A DNA stretch of 64,000 nucleotides from the NCBI RefSeq assembly GCF_024868665.1, contig NC_079895.1:8067069-8131068 (forward strand), read 5' to 3'. Origin of the DNA: Triplophysa rosa (Eukaryota > Chordata > Actinopteri > Cypriniformes > Nemacheilidae). The translations under genes were made by a program, and so were the position numbers. The notes below the pieces were generated by a model. That model was not told where the DNA came from, made no database searches, and was given only the letters and a program-made list of their open reading frames with translations. This document shows positions 24,223 through 39,500 of this stretch, in pieces. Every line of letters starts with the position of its first letter. Position 1 is the stretch's first letter.

Positions 24223-25559
24223 GTTCAGGGTGAGTAATAAGTGTTCGTTGAAAACATTATAAAAAGGTTTGACATTTTTTCGTTAAATTGAACCTCGCAT
24301 TTTTTTCTTCAAACTTTGTAAAGCGGCAGTTCCTAATCAGTTTTTTGTCTAAAAAGGTTTTAAAGTAAAAAAAACTGCAACACATGTCATTTTGTCAATG
24401 TCAAATGTTTGAACATCTGAATAATATATATGAATATAACCTAAATATTGAATTGCTCAGTGAGTTGTAAGGAATTGACTCGCACTTCAACATGTCAAAA
24501 TAAAGTGAAAGCTGACTTGAGCCAGGAGGTATTGATTTACTGTTACTGTGTTAATCCATCTGATTTGTCCATTTCAGTGTACAGTTAATTTGAATGATTG
24601 AATGATAAAGTTTCCATTTTTAATAATGCTGTTAAACTTACTGAACGAAGAGACGCGAAGGCATTACTGATCAAATAAGAGTCCATCTCTCCCCATCTGG
24701 ATACATCATATGGATGTGTACAGTAAAGGTTTACCCTCTTTAATCTAATGCTGTTAAATTGATGCAAACTTTTTGCGGAAATATCCACAGCATTAACAAC
24801 AAAGCATTAAAACAGCATTATCTGTCCATCAAATGCGTGTGAAAGTTGCGATCGTTGGAATAACGATAAACTCACTGCTAGTTTTTTTTTAGAAAATCAT
24901 CATAAAACTTCCGCAAAAACCATTCTCTCCTCGCACCCCCCTTGCGACGGCCCTGATTGAGACTACAAGATTTTTTTACATTTACATATTAAACCATTTA
25001 GCAGACTCATTTAACATTTTGTCGGTGAGCTATAAACAATAATTTTAGACAAAAATTGTAATCATTTTTGTTGGGATTTACTAAATATGAAATGAAGTAG
25101 CTGATATTCATTTCTTGCATGACTGCATGAGGAAAGTAAATCTTCAAAAAAGTGTTTTATGGTGTTATTGTTTCAAACAAATAAAGAATCAATGGGATGA
25201 AGGATTTACTGTATGTATAACTTCTGAAAAGATCATTTGGATGAATTTATTTTTATGTTTGTAGATGTGTTGTAGTTATGTCGAAGATAAACATACACTA
25301 AACAGAAAATATATGCAACACCTTTAATGTAAATTTAAAAGCACAACAGCATGTTTACAGTTTTTCTTTGCCAGTATAAATACAGTAAGGTTGGATAAAT
25401 GAAAAAGGATTGTAGTGTGGAAATATGTCCACATGGAGGCAGTCTTGGAGTGGTATTCTTTTCTTTAGTTCTTCAGCAACAGCAACCAAAACTAACACTA
25501 AATTAATTTTCATTTCCACAGTTTTGTATTAAATTCAAAAAGAATGTAAAATAGGCCTA

Positions 25560-26016
25560 TATGCTTTCACGTTTCCATAATTCACTTGATCCATTCAGCT
25601 TTCTTGTTTTATTCAAAAGCAGCAAACGGGAGAACACCTCCAGTTTGCGCCTCCATATCTGTCTGATCTACTCTGCTCCTACTCTCCTGCCCGGACCCTC
25701 AGATCATCTGAGCTTGGTCTTTTGTCCATTCCTCGTTTTCGGCTGTCCACTGTAGGTGGTGTCATTTAGTGTTAATGCTCCTAAATTATGGAATTCGCTA
25801 CCGCTTACACTTCGTAATATATCATCCTTGCCTACCTTCAAGACACAGCTAAAAACGTATCTTTTCAATATGTATTTTGGATAATGTGGCTATTTGTGGC
25901 CTTATGTGTTTGTAATGTGTATGTGGATGTGCAAATGTATGTATAGCACTATGTGAAGCGACCTTGAGCTATGGAAAGGCGCTATATAAATAAAACTTCT
26001 TCTTCTTCTTCTTCTT
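25560..26016 (+). mobile_element. 3' end of a non-LTR retrotransposon (LINE)
   Basis: The 64-codon ORF at 25561 is a decayed tail. After it come AATTATGGAATTCGCTACC, CTTCAAGACACAGCTAAAAA and the LINE terminus AAAGGCGCTATATAAATAAA, followed by a (CTT)n tail near 25998-26015. This tail type ends L2/Rex-like LINEs in fish. The copy is heavily 5' truncated. Confidence 0.7.
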
Positions 26017-26647
26017 CAACACTACATTAAACAAAAAAACAGCACATGAACAATTACCCCTCCAGAATAACGTTAGACACGTAACACTCCGAGTATATTT
26101 TATGCTTCTTATGCTATAATTCTAAAGTGTCACATTAAAACCTTACATAGACATTAAAGGGAAATCTTTCAAATTATTTTATAATAACATTTTTAACAAC
26201 ATTTATAATAACATCTCATTATATTTTCTCCATATAAAACTATCTCTTCTTACTGTCAGGCAACTCCCGCTATGGCCACCAGGCCTCCGTGACAAGCAGC
26301 AACATTCATGGCCACATCATGACTGTAATGGACCAGAATGGCAGCACTCACACTGGAAGACTTTAAAGTATTTTTGTCTTCAGTGTTTCACTTTTAAATC
26401 GTTTAATTGTTTCTATTGCATATCTCATCCAAAGTGGGCTTTCGTGGATGGATGGATGGATAGGAGTAGAGCTTTGCTGACTAGCAACTTGGAGAGCCCA
26501 ATAATGATGGCGGGAATAAGAAATATTTAGTTTTGATTCTGTCTTTCCAATTTCTACCAATAAAAAGTTGCACTTGTTACACAGATAAATAACTTGTCAG
26601 CACAAGATAAATAACTCATTCACTGCACCTAAACTCTTCTCAGTGAC

Positions 26648-26883
26648 TGTAACGAGGAAGGCTGGACGAGAGCCGTGGGGGAACGGTGAGAGGCCGGTGA
26701 CACGAGTGATAATGAGTGTCAGCAGTGCGTTGCACCGGTCTCGCATCTCTCACGGAGGAGCGGAAGCATAAAAGGACGAGCGACAGAAGTAAAGGACGAG
26801 AGAGGACCAGGCCTGGACATTGTTACATTTTTTTATGTTTGTGTGGCCGGCAGTTGACCGTGAGGTAGCTGTCGGCCCTTACA
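26648..26883. repeat. Possible solo-LTR fragment
   Basis: GC-richer than its surroundings, with TGTAA at one end and TTACA at the other, and a TATA-like GCATAAAAGGACG inside. No target duplication is visible, so this is only a suggestion. Confidence 0.25.
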
Positions 26884-29800
26884 TAATAAGCGTTATGTTT
26901 TCATGACCTTAGTATTCTATCTACATACACCGCGGGTCCCCTTGCATGGAAATCGCCATCTTGTTTCTACAGTAGCCTCAAATGGACATATTGCTCTACA
27001 GAGCGCGTTTCGTAAATACGTTGTCTCCTTCGGCGAAGAAATGAAAATGTGACGACATCTTAGCCCTGTGTCAGCCAATGTAGTGCTTTGAAAGGGAGGG
27101 GTGGAGTGAGCCGTTGGTTGCAACCTCACCACTAGATGTCGCTAAAATGTCCACATAGTTACTACCTTGTTTGATTTTATTTGATACTTGAAAATTATGT
27201 TTAGTAAAAAATAATTTATTACTAAAGAATCATACATTCATTTATTAAAAATGTGTTTTAAACCAAAACATAAGCATTTTCGTGCTAATAGTTGACTGTT
27301 AACTAATAGGCCATTCAATGGCCGCGTCCGAAAGTTTAGGCAGCCGACTTGATGCCTCGCTGTCTCATGAGCAATGCATTCGGAGGCAGCATTTAGGCAC
27401 GAAGGCAGATCCGAGAAACACATTCGGACAGCCTTCAGAGGCAGTGTAACGGAATTCAGTTTGAAATATAAACAGAGTGCGCCATTGTGATAACTAATGA
27501 ATATTTTAAAACTACAATACTACGATAGAAATGCAATCAAAAGTTGTAAAAAGAAAAATTAGAACTTTATTTACACAAAAACTGTGCTCTAGCCGCTTTC
27601 TTGGCCGCCATTTTATTATTCGACCTTGCTCGACCTTTAGACAGGCGTTGATACGCTAATACTTCTCATCACTATAAGCCTTACATGCAGACTTTTTTCC
27701 ATCCCGGCATCTGACTAGGAATGCCAGGATTTCCATGTTTCAATGCATCATCTAGAGGATTAAGAGAGAGAGACAGTCTGGTCTGACAGATTGGTCGGAC
27801 ATTTGTCGTGAGGCCAGCAGCAGCCCCGTGACGGTTGCCAAGACAGTTAAAAACCCCACTGCATGTCCCTCTGAATCTGGAAAAATGAATCTCTTCGGAA
27901 TCTCTTCGGTCTTAAAGACTATACCGAGGATGCTGCGAATCAGATGCTAAGAGAATACGATCCAGAGAATTTTGTGAATGCTTCAAATATTATCATCAGA
28001 ACATCTAAAGCTTAACGCCCCTTCATCACACACTCTGGGATACGGGGTTGCATCTCACTTTGGCATGGAAGACACATTGTTCTCCGTGGTTGAGTCAGTT
28101 TTCAATTTTACCCCAGCAGCTGTGGTTTTGCTACCGAGTGTCAGCGAGGGATTTGCAGTGACTAATCCAAAAACCACTCCTATCATTGTAGTCACAAATG
28201 AATGCTTAGTCTCTGCACCGCTTGTTTTCACACATAACCAAATGAGCATGCTCTGAAGCACTATGGTCTTAGGTATTTTAAAGTTAAATAATTAAACACA
28301 AATACCACCATATTTTTGTGCAAAGCAAACTCTAATAATGTGTTCCAGTTAACTTATGATTTGTATATAGACGGTTTCAAAGCAACAACATAAACGTTAC
28401 TGCACATGCGCGTTTGTGGACTGCCCTTGACTTCCGGTATACATTCGCAAACAATAGAGTGCCTGTAGATTATTTTTGATAACAAGGAAAAGAAACCGTG
28501 AAGAACCGTTACTTGGCTCTCCATTATTTTGAATTTAGATTGATACCAAGCTCAACAAGTCGCATGTATCAGAAGGTCTTCATATAGTGACCCTTATTGT
28601 TGTTTGCTTTATGAACGGGATAAACTCTGAGCATCTCTGGATTGGCCGTAATCCACAACAACAGTATTGAACAATGGTCACTACTACCCTTTTTATAACC
28701 TTGTGAAATAAAAAGAAATGTATTTTACTACGAACTATGTGTCATTTGTACTATTTCATACTAATGCTGTGCTGTGTTGTGTTCAGAAATGTGTGCCAAT
28801 TAAGAGATCATGCAAGGGTTTCGGAGTTATGTTGCCTTTATGGCTCGCCGAAATACCATGCAGCAAAGCTCACCACTAAACCACAGCAACCTGGTTAAAG
28901 AAAGCAGATTGCCTACCACTGACAATGTGATGTTATATCATCACAGTTATTTTTGGCACCTGGATAAGTTAACTTCGAGTTTTCTATTTTCGCAATGGGA
29001 TCACTGGTATGAAATTTGGCAATGAGCTTTTGGGGCTATACAGTGGTCCCATTGGCTCACATATCCCACAGGAAGAATGACAAGAGGGTTTAGTAAAATC
29101 TAGTGACCTTTACATAATCTCTGCTATGTAGGTCACCATAGGACCATCAGGGTGGGCCGTATAGCTGGGGGGTGTGGATAGGGCCAGAGGAGTTGGTATG
29201 GGGGCAAAACTGGTATGTAGCCCATAAACATCCCAATTAGGTATTATTATTTAGCAGTTATATTACTTGGCAGAAGAGATAGTCTAATCATTAATATTGA
29301 ACTTGTGTCTTATCATACTGCAATTGCTAATATTTTATAAAAACAGAATGCTTTTAAATGGCTGGGTGACCCCAAAATAACACTGGCCATTACTGACATC
29401 TTTTGAGTCATATAAAGGTTTTGAACGAAATTAAGGGGAATAAATGATGACAGGGTTTCTATTTTTGGATTAATACAGTTACTCTGCAAACACCCTTTAC
29501 TCGTGTATATGCATAGCCTCTTATTGATTTGTTAGACACAAACATGTTTTCATGACACTAGTCCAGTCTCAGATTATCCCAATGTCTAATTCCATCCCAG
29601 CCATTAAAACTGACAGTTAGGTCATGCTACTCCAAACAGCAAAAACACTCCCGCTGGCTTTGAGAAGCCTCTAGGCCTTCATTTACCATCTGTGCCTGTA
29701 GAGGAGAGACGAGAAGAGAGACAGCTCTATAAATTCTGTAAAGGGGCTTTTATAGGACCCCAGTTTGAGCTTCCACGGGACACTAAAAGTTTTTCAACAC

Positions 29801-30315
29801 ACTGGCACACAGACTGCAACATATCAGTCTTGTCCAAGATGAAAGTAAAGAGCTATGCCTCTTGGCTGCCACATTAAATGTATGCATAGACCTAAACATT
29901 CTGGGACCAGAACCAGCAGGGATCAACAATCCCAGAAGACAGGGTTTTGCTCAAAGCTGTGGAATTAAGTGGCTTTGCCCACTGCTTTCTCTCTCACTTG
30001 CTGTACCTGACTGCAAATTTAGCTCAGTGGTTCAATGGGTGGAGCAAAAGGATGCTTCTGCTTTATAAATGTCCTGTAACTGCACTTAAGATGTCCACTT
30101 TCAAGCTACAGGTCTGTTTTGTGTTTGTGATGTTTTCATTGCATGCTTGTGGGTGCAACTTTGCATCAAATAAAAGAATGCATGATGAGTGAGACAAACG
30201 AAGAAGATAATATTTACACAAATAAATAGACAATAAGTCTATTGATAAATTGAACTGCCGTGGGAAGTTTACTTATCACAATTAATTTTAAGCATGCACT
30301 TTTGAAACTTTCAAC

Positions 30316-32411
<2,096 letters not shown>

Positions 32412-32459
32412 ACAAAACAAGAAAGAAGAGACAAAACTGTGTACTGTTGGGCCCATATA

Positions 32460-33985
32460 CAGTGGCTTGCAAAAGTGTTCAACCCTCTTCATTTTATTCA
32501 CATTTTGTTATACTGCTGCCTTATCTTAAACTACTATAAATGATTATTTTTTACATTAATCTACACTCCATGCACCATGCAGCTTTGCAAATTTATTAAA
32601 AATACAAAACAAAAATAAGTACATTGCATAAGTATTCACACCCTTAACTCAGAAAATGGTTAAAGCGCCTTTACAGACTCAAATCTTTTTGGGTATGATG
32701 TGAAAAGCTTTACACATCTGCATTTGGCAATTTTCTGTCATTCTTCTCCTCAGATCCTCTCAAACTCTGTCAGGTTGGATGGAGATCATCAGTAGACAGA
32801 CATTTTCAGGTTTCTACAGAGATGTTCAGTTGGGTTCAAGCACTAGCTGGGCCACTCAAGGACATAGACAGAGTTGTCCATAAGCCACTCTTGCATTGTT
32901 TTAGTTGTGTGCTTAGGATCATTGTCATGTTGGAGAATGAACCTTCTGCCCTGTCCGAGGTTCTGAATGTTCTGGGCTAGGTTTTCATGATCATTATCTC
33001 CGTATTTTGTGTACAGTCCCTGAAGCTGAAAAACACCCCCACATCATGATGCTGTTTCCACTACACTTTACTGTTGAGACGGTATTGTACAGGTGTTGAG
33101 CAGTGCTTGTTTTTCTCCAGACATGATGCATGAATCTGAGATTCATCAGACCAGAATATCTTGTTTCTGACAGTTTGAAAGATTCGTTGAAGTACGTTTT
33201 TGCATATTTCAAGTTTCCATGTGTCTTCACTGAGCAAAGGTTTGAGTCTGGCCACTAAGCCATAAAGCCCAGATTGGTGGAGTGTTGCAGTGATGTTTGT
33301 CCTTCTGTAAGTTTCTCCCATCTCCATATATGATCATGGAGCTCAACCAGAGTAATCATCAGCTTCTTGGTCACCGCTCTAACCAAGACCCTTCCTCATC
33401 GATGGCTCAGTTTGGACAGGAGGTCAGCTCAAGTAAGAGATCTGGTGGTTCCAAACCTCTTTCATTGAGGATAAATGGAGGCTACATGCTTCTGTGAACC
33501 TTCAATACAGCAGATTTTTTTCAGAAGTCTTCCCCAGATCTGTGCCTTGATACAATCCTGTCTCAAAGCTCTACTGGCAGTTCTTTTGACCTCATGTCTT
33601 GGTTTTTACTTTGATATGCATTTTCAGCTGTTGCACCCTTTATAGAGAGGTATGTGCCGCTCCAAATCATACTTATTCAATTGAATTTGGCACAGGTTAA
33701 CTCCACTCGAAGTGTAGAAACATCAACAAGCAAAACTAATGCTTCTGAGCTAAATTTCAAGTGTCCCAGAAAAGGGTGTGAATACTTATGCAATGTACTT
33801 ATTTTTATTTTTTATTTTTAATAAATTTGCAAAGCTGTCAAAAATCAGTTTTTTGTTTTGTCATTATTGTGCATGGAGTGTAGATTAATGTAAAAAAATA
33901 ATCATTTAAAGTAGTTTAAGATAAGGCAGCAGCATAACAAAATGTGAATAAAATGAAGGGGGTTGAACACTTTTGCAAGCCACTG
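32460..33985 (-). mobile_element. Tc1/mariner element with decayed transposase
   Basis: Flanked by TA on both sides (32458-32459 and 33986-33987). Ends are CAGTGGCTTGCAAAAGTG and its inverse, and the inverted repeats extend about 200 bp with few mismatches. The minus strand holds broken Tc1 transposase pieces, for example IFWSDES and NSIMMWGCFSASGT between 32994 and 33327, split over frames. It lies in the likely mettl21c 3'UTR and provides AATAAA at 33830-33835. Confidence 0.9.
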
Positions 33986-34116
33986 TATTATAAAAAATGG
34001 GTCCAGCAACATTAAAGGGAGAGTGCTCCACCTGTTGGCTGGGATGCAGAATCACAAGGAATGAAGCTGACTGCTGTGAAACTGACAACAGGATCCCAAG
34101 GCCGGGATTCAATATA

Positions 34117-34567
34117 CACTGCCCATCCAAAAGAAAATCACACTCTAATATTTGGTTGGACCGCCTTTAGCTTTGATTACGGCACGCATTCGCCGTGGCA
34201 TCGTTTCGTTAAGCTTCTGCAATGTCAAAACATTTATTCCCATCCAGAGTTGCATAAATTTTTCGCCAAGATCTTGTATTGATGATGGGAGAGTCGGACA
34301 GCTGCGCAAAGTCTTCTCCAGCACATCCCAAAGATTCTGAATGGGGTTAGGGTCTGGACTCTGTGGTGGCCAATCCATGTGTGAAAATGATGTCTCATGC
34401 ACCCTAAACCACTCTTTCTCAATTTGAGCCCAATGAATCCTGGCATTGTCATCTTGAAATATGCCCGTGCCATCAGGGAAGAAAAAACCCATTGATGGAA
34501 TAACCTGGTCATTCAGGGAGTCAGCTGTGACATGTTTTGGACAGGCATTGTATATTTTTGTGTACAA
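34117..34567 (-). pseudogene. Truncated Tc1-like transposase (C-terminal part)
   Basis: A 140-codon minus-strand ORF (34145-34567) contains the second half of a Tc1-type transposase: [22 protein letters not shown] and [10 protein letters not shown]. In active members the catalytic glutamate is in NPIENLW; here it reads NPIQNLW. Its 3' terminus CACTGCCCATCCAAAAGAAA follows TA (34115-34116). The other half and other terminus are missing. Confidence 0.85.
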
Positions 34568-35050
34568 CTTTTGAAATACACAACTTGTATCAGATTGTTT
34601 TTTTTTTTATACTTTCACTATTACTATTACTAATAATAAACAAAGTGCAAATTTCTGCAACATGGTTTAAGCAAAAGTTGTTTTCTAAACCTAAAAACCT
34701 GCAGCCAAATGCAATGAATAAAGCAACAAAAAAATACTGCAACGGATTCATCCATGGGTATACACAATCATAAAACACATGTAAACATTAGGTTATTCTA
34801 AGCTAATTGTGTTGCAAACAGCTTTAAAACAGACAGGCCCATGGGAGAGGTCACTCGCCTTGCGCAGCTTGTTTACTCTCTTTTAAAAGAGCATGAAGAA
34901 CAAGAGGAAGGAAAGTCCAGAAATGATTAGATTCAGGACCGCAGCCTTTAAATTAGCAAACATCACTGGTATGTACAATTCAAATGCTTATGACTGTGGA
35001 ATTTTATGTACATATTTAAGACAACAGAACACAAATTTATAGTGATTATA

Positions 35051-35290
35051 GGCCCGGTTTCACAGACAAGGCTTAAGGCTAGTCCCAGACTAAAATGAAT
35101 GTGTGACCTGTCTTTACTGAATATAACATGATCAGAAATATCTTAAAATACATCAGTGCCATTGTTTTGTCTCAAGATGCACACCAGTAATGTATTCTTC
35201 TAAGGCAATTTTATAAAAGCGACATAAATATCTTAATTCAACTAAGGCACAGTCCTGGTTTAAGCGAAGCTGCGTCAGCGAAACCGGGCC
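35051..35290. repeat. 240-bp MITE with GGCCCGGTTTC ends
   Basis: Starts GGCCCGGTTTCACAGACAAG and ends GCGAAACCGGGCC. ATA lies on both sides, which fits a 3-bp target of Harbinger type only loosely. Between mettl21c and tfdp1. Confidence 0.6.
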
Positions 35291-35439
35291 ATAAAGTACT
35301 TAGAAAAGATCCCATGTCACACATAAATGTCCTGTTTAAAGAGAAAATGTCAACAGGAAAACACCAAAACCATTTCAGTCACACTGTAGGTTAACCGTCC
35401 ATATTTAAATCTAGTCAGACACAAGGCAAATATATAAAA

Positions 35440-36518
35440 TAAAGTTTAATGAAATTAGTAGTATTACATTAGTGTCGCAAATAAACACATTGAGTTTGAG
35501 TTCTTAAAACATATATATTTAAATTTGAAACTTATATTAGATTACAGAAAAGTTACTCTGAGGAGTCCGTACAAGGATTCTTTTTTTTTTTAAATGAAAT
35601 TCTGGAAGTCAAGACAGACCTAAAACCCATATCTTTTTAATGCACAATAATAATAATAATCTTACACGCTCCAAGCTATAACTGACACAAGAGGACACTA
35701 GAAAACATTTTCAGGAGATCTGACATCATGTCTTTAAGAAACGAAGCAGTTTCCTTTATCTGCTTAAAGGTTTTGAAGTGTCTCTGATTTCCTCCGGTGT
35801 CTCTAAGACTGGTCGGCCTATGAAGCTCAGAAACCAAAAGAGAACAAACAAACAAACAAACAAAAAGACTGACTTCTCGGGAGTCCTCCAAAAAGCGGCA
35901 CTCTTCAGAATGCCAAGGAGACAAACACACGAGAGGAAATTCTACAAAAAAGCCTGCAAGAAATCATCAGGTTAGCATAAGAAAAAGTGTCCACACATCC
36001 AAACACCTGCCCCTCCATTGGGCAAAAAATAGCAGCCGGCTTCATAGGTTCTGGAGTCAACAGTTTGCAACAATCAAGCCAGCACGTTCAAAAACAAAAC
36101 AATCATTCGAAAGGAGAAGAGAACTATTTCACACAGATATCACACAACATTTTCCAACAGCGTTTTTCATGGCTGTATGTGGGAGGGGAATTCTTCGTGA
36201 GGAGCGTCACGTGGATCGGAGCAGATAACGTCAGGCAGGAGTGCCACAACAGGATAAAGCGACGCCTCTAAACTTTAGCCTCTAAACTAAAGTAGAATTC
36301 CCAGCGGAGAAAACACAGCCAATGATGTGCCCGTCCTGAGCTAAGAGACAGGATGAAAACAACTCATCCCGTTAAAGCCCGTGTTCTTCAATGCCCTTCT
36401 CAGGTAGAGTGAAATAAAGTGAGATGCAGAAGTGTGAAAAGGACAGGTGGTTGATCGATCCTCGGACAAGGTGGCTGAAATAATTTGTGCACGATTGACA
36501 GGTGAATGAGCGATGGGT
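35440..36518 (-). other. tfdp1 3'UTR (approximate)
   Basis: Downstream of the tfdp1 stop. Reverse-strand ATTAAA candidates lie near 35436 and 35636. It contains an (AAAC)n run near 35850 and a (TAA)n run near 35648. The exact end cannot be fixed. Confidence 0.4.
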
Positions 36519-39500
36519 TTAGTCGTCATCATCGTTTTCATCAAACTCATCGTCATCGTCGTCATCCTCACCCATGTAAGAAACGGGGGTCTCGACACGA
36601 GATCCGCTGTAGTGGGAGTCATTAGAACTAGAGGCCATTGTGGCATCTGCACCAATGTCACTACCAGACAAACAGGAGGATAATGGTTGAAAAACAAGGA
36701 AAATGCATTGAGAGGATATAATTAAACCAAATATTTAAACAAGCAAACACAAACCCCTTATCTTGCTTCAAATAAACATTTCAGCTCCTTTAAAAAAGTT
36801 ACCATGCTGTTTCTAAAATGGGTTTAACAATATATCGCAATACATTTTTTTTTATTGTAGAGCTTTGATTTTTTTAATGATGTCTGTTGATCTTATTGGT
36901 TGAACTGCCAGCAGCCAACATGTGACCAGATTGAACATATATAATGTTTTCATTGTGCTTTTATTTGTTAAACATTTTTTTTGTAGATCTCTTCAGATTT
37001 TATTACTTTACAGAACGTTCAATTAAACTTTCAATATTGTAAATTCTGTAACTCTAAAATGATTAAACAAAATTGCACAACAAAAGATTGTACAGAATTC
37101 TTTATTTTTAGGAAATAAATGGTTATGTAGGTTTCACGTTTCAAGTTTTGTTCAAAAATATTGTAATAGTATCACATTGGGAACCCAGTATCATGTATTG
37201 TATCGAGTTGTGATCTGACTGCATCATTAAACCCATAGTTTCAGAATATAACTTTTTTTAATAAGTTACATTCCTGTCAGTTTCACGTTACAAAGAATAA
37301 TCAACAATTCATAACTTGAAGAGCTAAACCACCTACATTTGTCAAAATTGGTATGTCGTGCAAATATGTCTGGTTATCAAACACTGTCTCTTATTCTAAA
37401 TGTATCCATTTTTTTAATGAACACTTGAAATGCGCACAACAGAAACTCACCTCCCAACATGATATCGGCCTCCGTTAGTCGATGACGCCCCCATCATATA
37501 GACATTACTGATAGGCCCCTGTGCCATCTCTGCATGAAAACATAACAACTTAAAATATCCTTATGTATCAGAATCCTAGAATTGTAGCAGAATATAAACC
37601 ATGTGTTGACATCATTATCAAAAAACTTTATCATAAAGAATTGATAGACAAACTGTATGTTTCAGATTATTGGTTTAGCATTTCTGATGTCTGTAAGCCT
37701 GGCGGCACTAACCTATGACATAGGGCTCTAGTGCTTTGGGCACCAAGCTTCTGGCCGTCTTAAGGTCCTCAGCAGAACACTTGCCGACCTCGAGACCACA
37801 GGCCATTCCCATGCGCTTTAACACCTCGACATCATCGTGAATCTCAAACATGCTGTCGAAGTTGAAGAGGTACTCAAACCTGACCAGAGAAGCAGAGAAC
37901 AGAGGCACGTTGAATATATTAAAGTCTGTTGAAGTCTACAGCCAGCGATTTAAATCATACTTGTCATTGGAGATGCTGCAGTCGATGACGGTTTTCTTGC
38001 TGGTGTTGACAATGATAAATGGCAGGTGTATGACCGAGTTGGCAGCTGGGGGTCTTTTTGTCTGTTGTTCTTTCTGACGGTTCCTTTGTACAAGGTTCTT
38101 GAAGGCGATTTGCTACAATAAGCATTAGGTTTTAAATGCTTTTCGACTGCAACATTATATCAACCTTTTAATACATCAAAATGCCAAATTCCTACCTGTA
38201 AAATGAGTTCCTGGAGTTGTGACTGTTTCTGTTTGATTCTCTCCAAACGTCTTTGCCTCTCCACCTTAAAAAGAGCATGCATTCAGGATGCAGCACTAAA
38301 ACCTCATAGGATAACTCCAAACCTTTACTGAAATGCAGGAGCAGGCCCACCCACCTCCAGATTCTGGCACTCCTGAGCGGAATTGGTGGGCAGGCCAATC
38401 CATTTGATCTCCTTTTTCTCTTTGGAGATGATGTTCATTGCCATCAGCACATTGAGTGCGTCATAGACACGCCGTCGAATGTTCTTTTGGTCATACACGT
38501 GCTGAAAACAAACGAAAAAAAGCGTTTGAGGATATAAAAGTGACAATCGAAAGGACTCTAATCAGTTTATCGCGCTACACGTCCTCTGCATTGACTTCAA
38601 AGCTCTGGATCAATTCCTGGTGACAGGAAGAGGCTTACCGCATCATTAGGGGAGATGTGATTATCACCAGAACTGAACTCGGCCACAAGCTCATCGGCAA
38701 CCTCATTGTAGGTTGTGACACCCTTCCGCTGGACCTTCTCGCAAACCTTCATGGAGAAATGCCTGAGCCCTTTACCGTTCTTCTCCCCCTTTCTCCCCCT
38801 CTTTCTGAAGGAAGTAAGAACCAATAGTGCACAATATTAAACATAAATATATAATTTTTAAAAAGTATTGTTTCTGCCTTGTAGGCATCTTATATAAAGT
38901 ACTAAAGTGGTGCCATGGCACAGTGACAGCAATGTCAGTTTAAAAAAGTTTTGCTCCAAGTTCATTCTGAAAAGAGAAACAGCCTCGAACAGCTGAAGAC
39001 ACACAGAAAAAGCACCTTAGTGGTGTCACTGAACCTATTTTTAAAATACACCAAATGTGTCATTACAGCTAGTGAATTATTCCGCTGAATTCAAGCTCAC
39101 CCCGAGGACCATGGAGAGGCTTCTGACGGTTGACTCTGGGTGATAAACTGAGAGCTGGGTGTGTGCGGGCTGTTCATTAGGATTACATTGGAGCCACTGG
39201 GCCTTTGAGGTGTGCTGATGACCTGCAACAAGGAGATGGTCAAGTTTAAGTTTATGTAAATAATGCTAAATAACTTATTATCATTGTGGTAACGAGAAAG
39301 GTTATCCAATAAAAGAGCACATCAGCAACATAAAGCGTTTCATTTTTAAGCAGCTTACTTGACATTACTTCTCAATGACATATGGTCAGAAATTGAGAAC
39401 ATGGCCATGATAAGTAGGCAGATGGGTAAACAGCAAGTGACAGTTAGAGGAGCCAGCAATTTCTGTTTAAATTCATATTTAACTCGCTCTGAGAAGCGTG

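Larger units (their letters stand above)
22559..30315. other. Intergenic region with scattered repeat remnants
   Basis: I see no conserved gene in this 7.7 kb between jam2 and mettl21c. It is AT-rich and holds a coding-like transposon scrap (24088-24222), a LINE 3' end (25560-26016) and a GC-richer LTR-like piece (26648-26883). A repeat-like segment rich in GGCAGC/CTTCGG motifs lies at 27310-27460. Small ORFs near 27978-28256 and 29692-30192 match nothing I know. Confidence 0.6.

Noticed and set aside
27978..28256. 92-codon ORF in the jam2-mettl21c gap
   Set aside because: No recognised family, no splice context, and the opposite strand has a similar-length frame.
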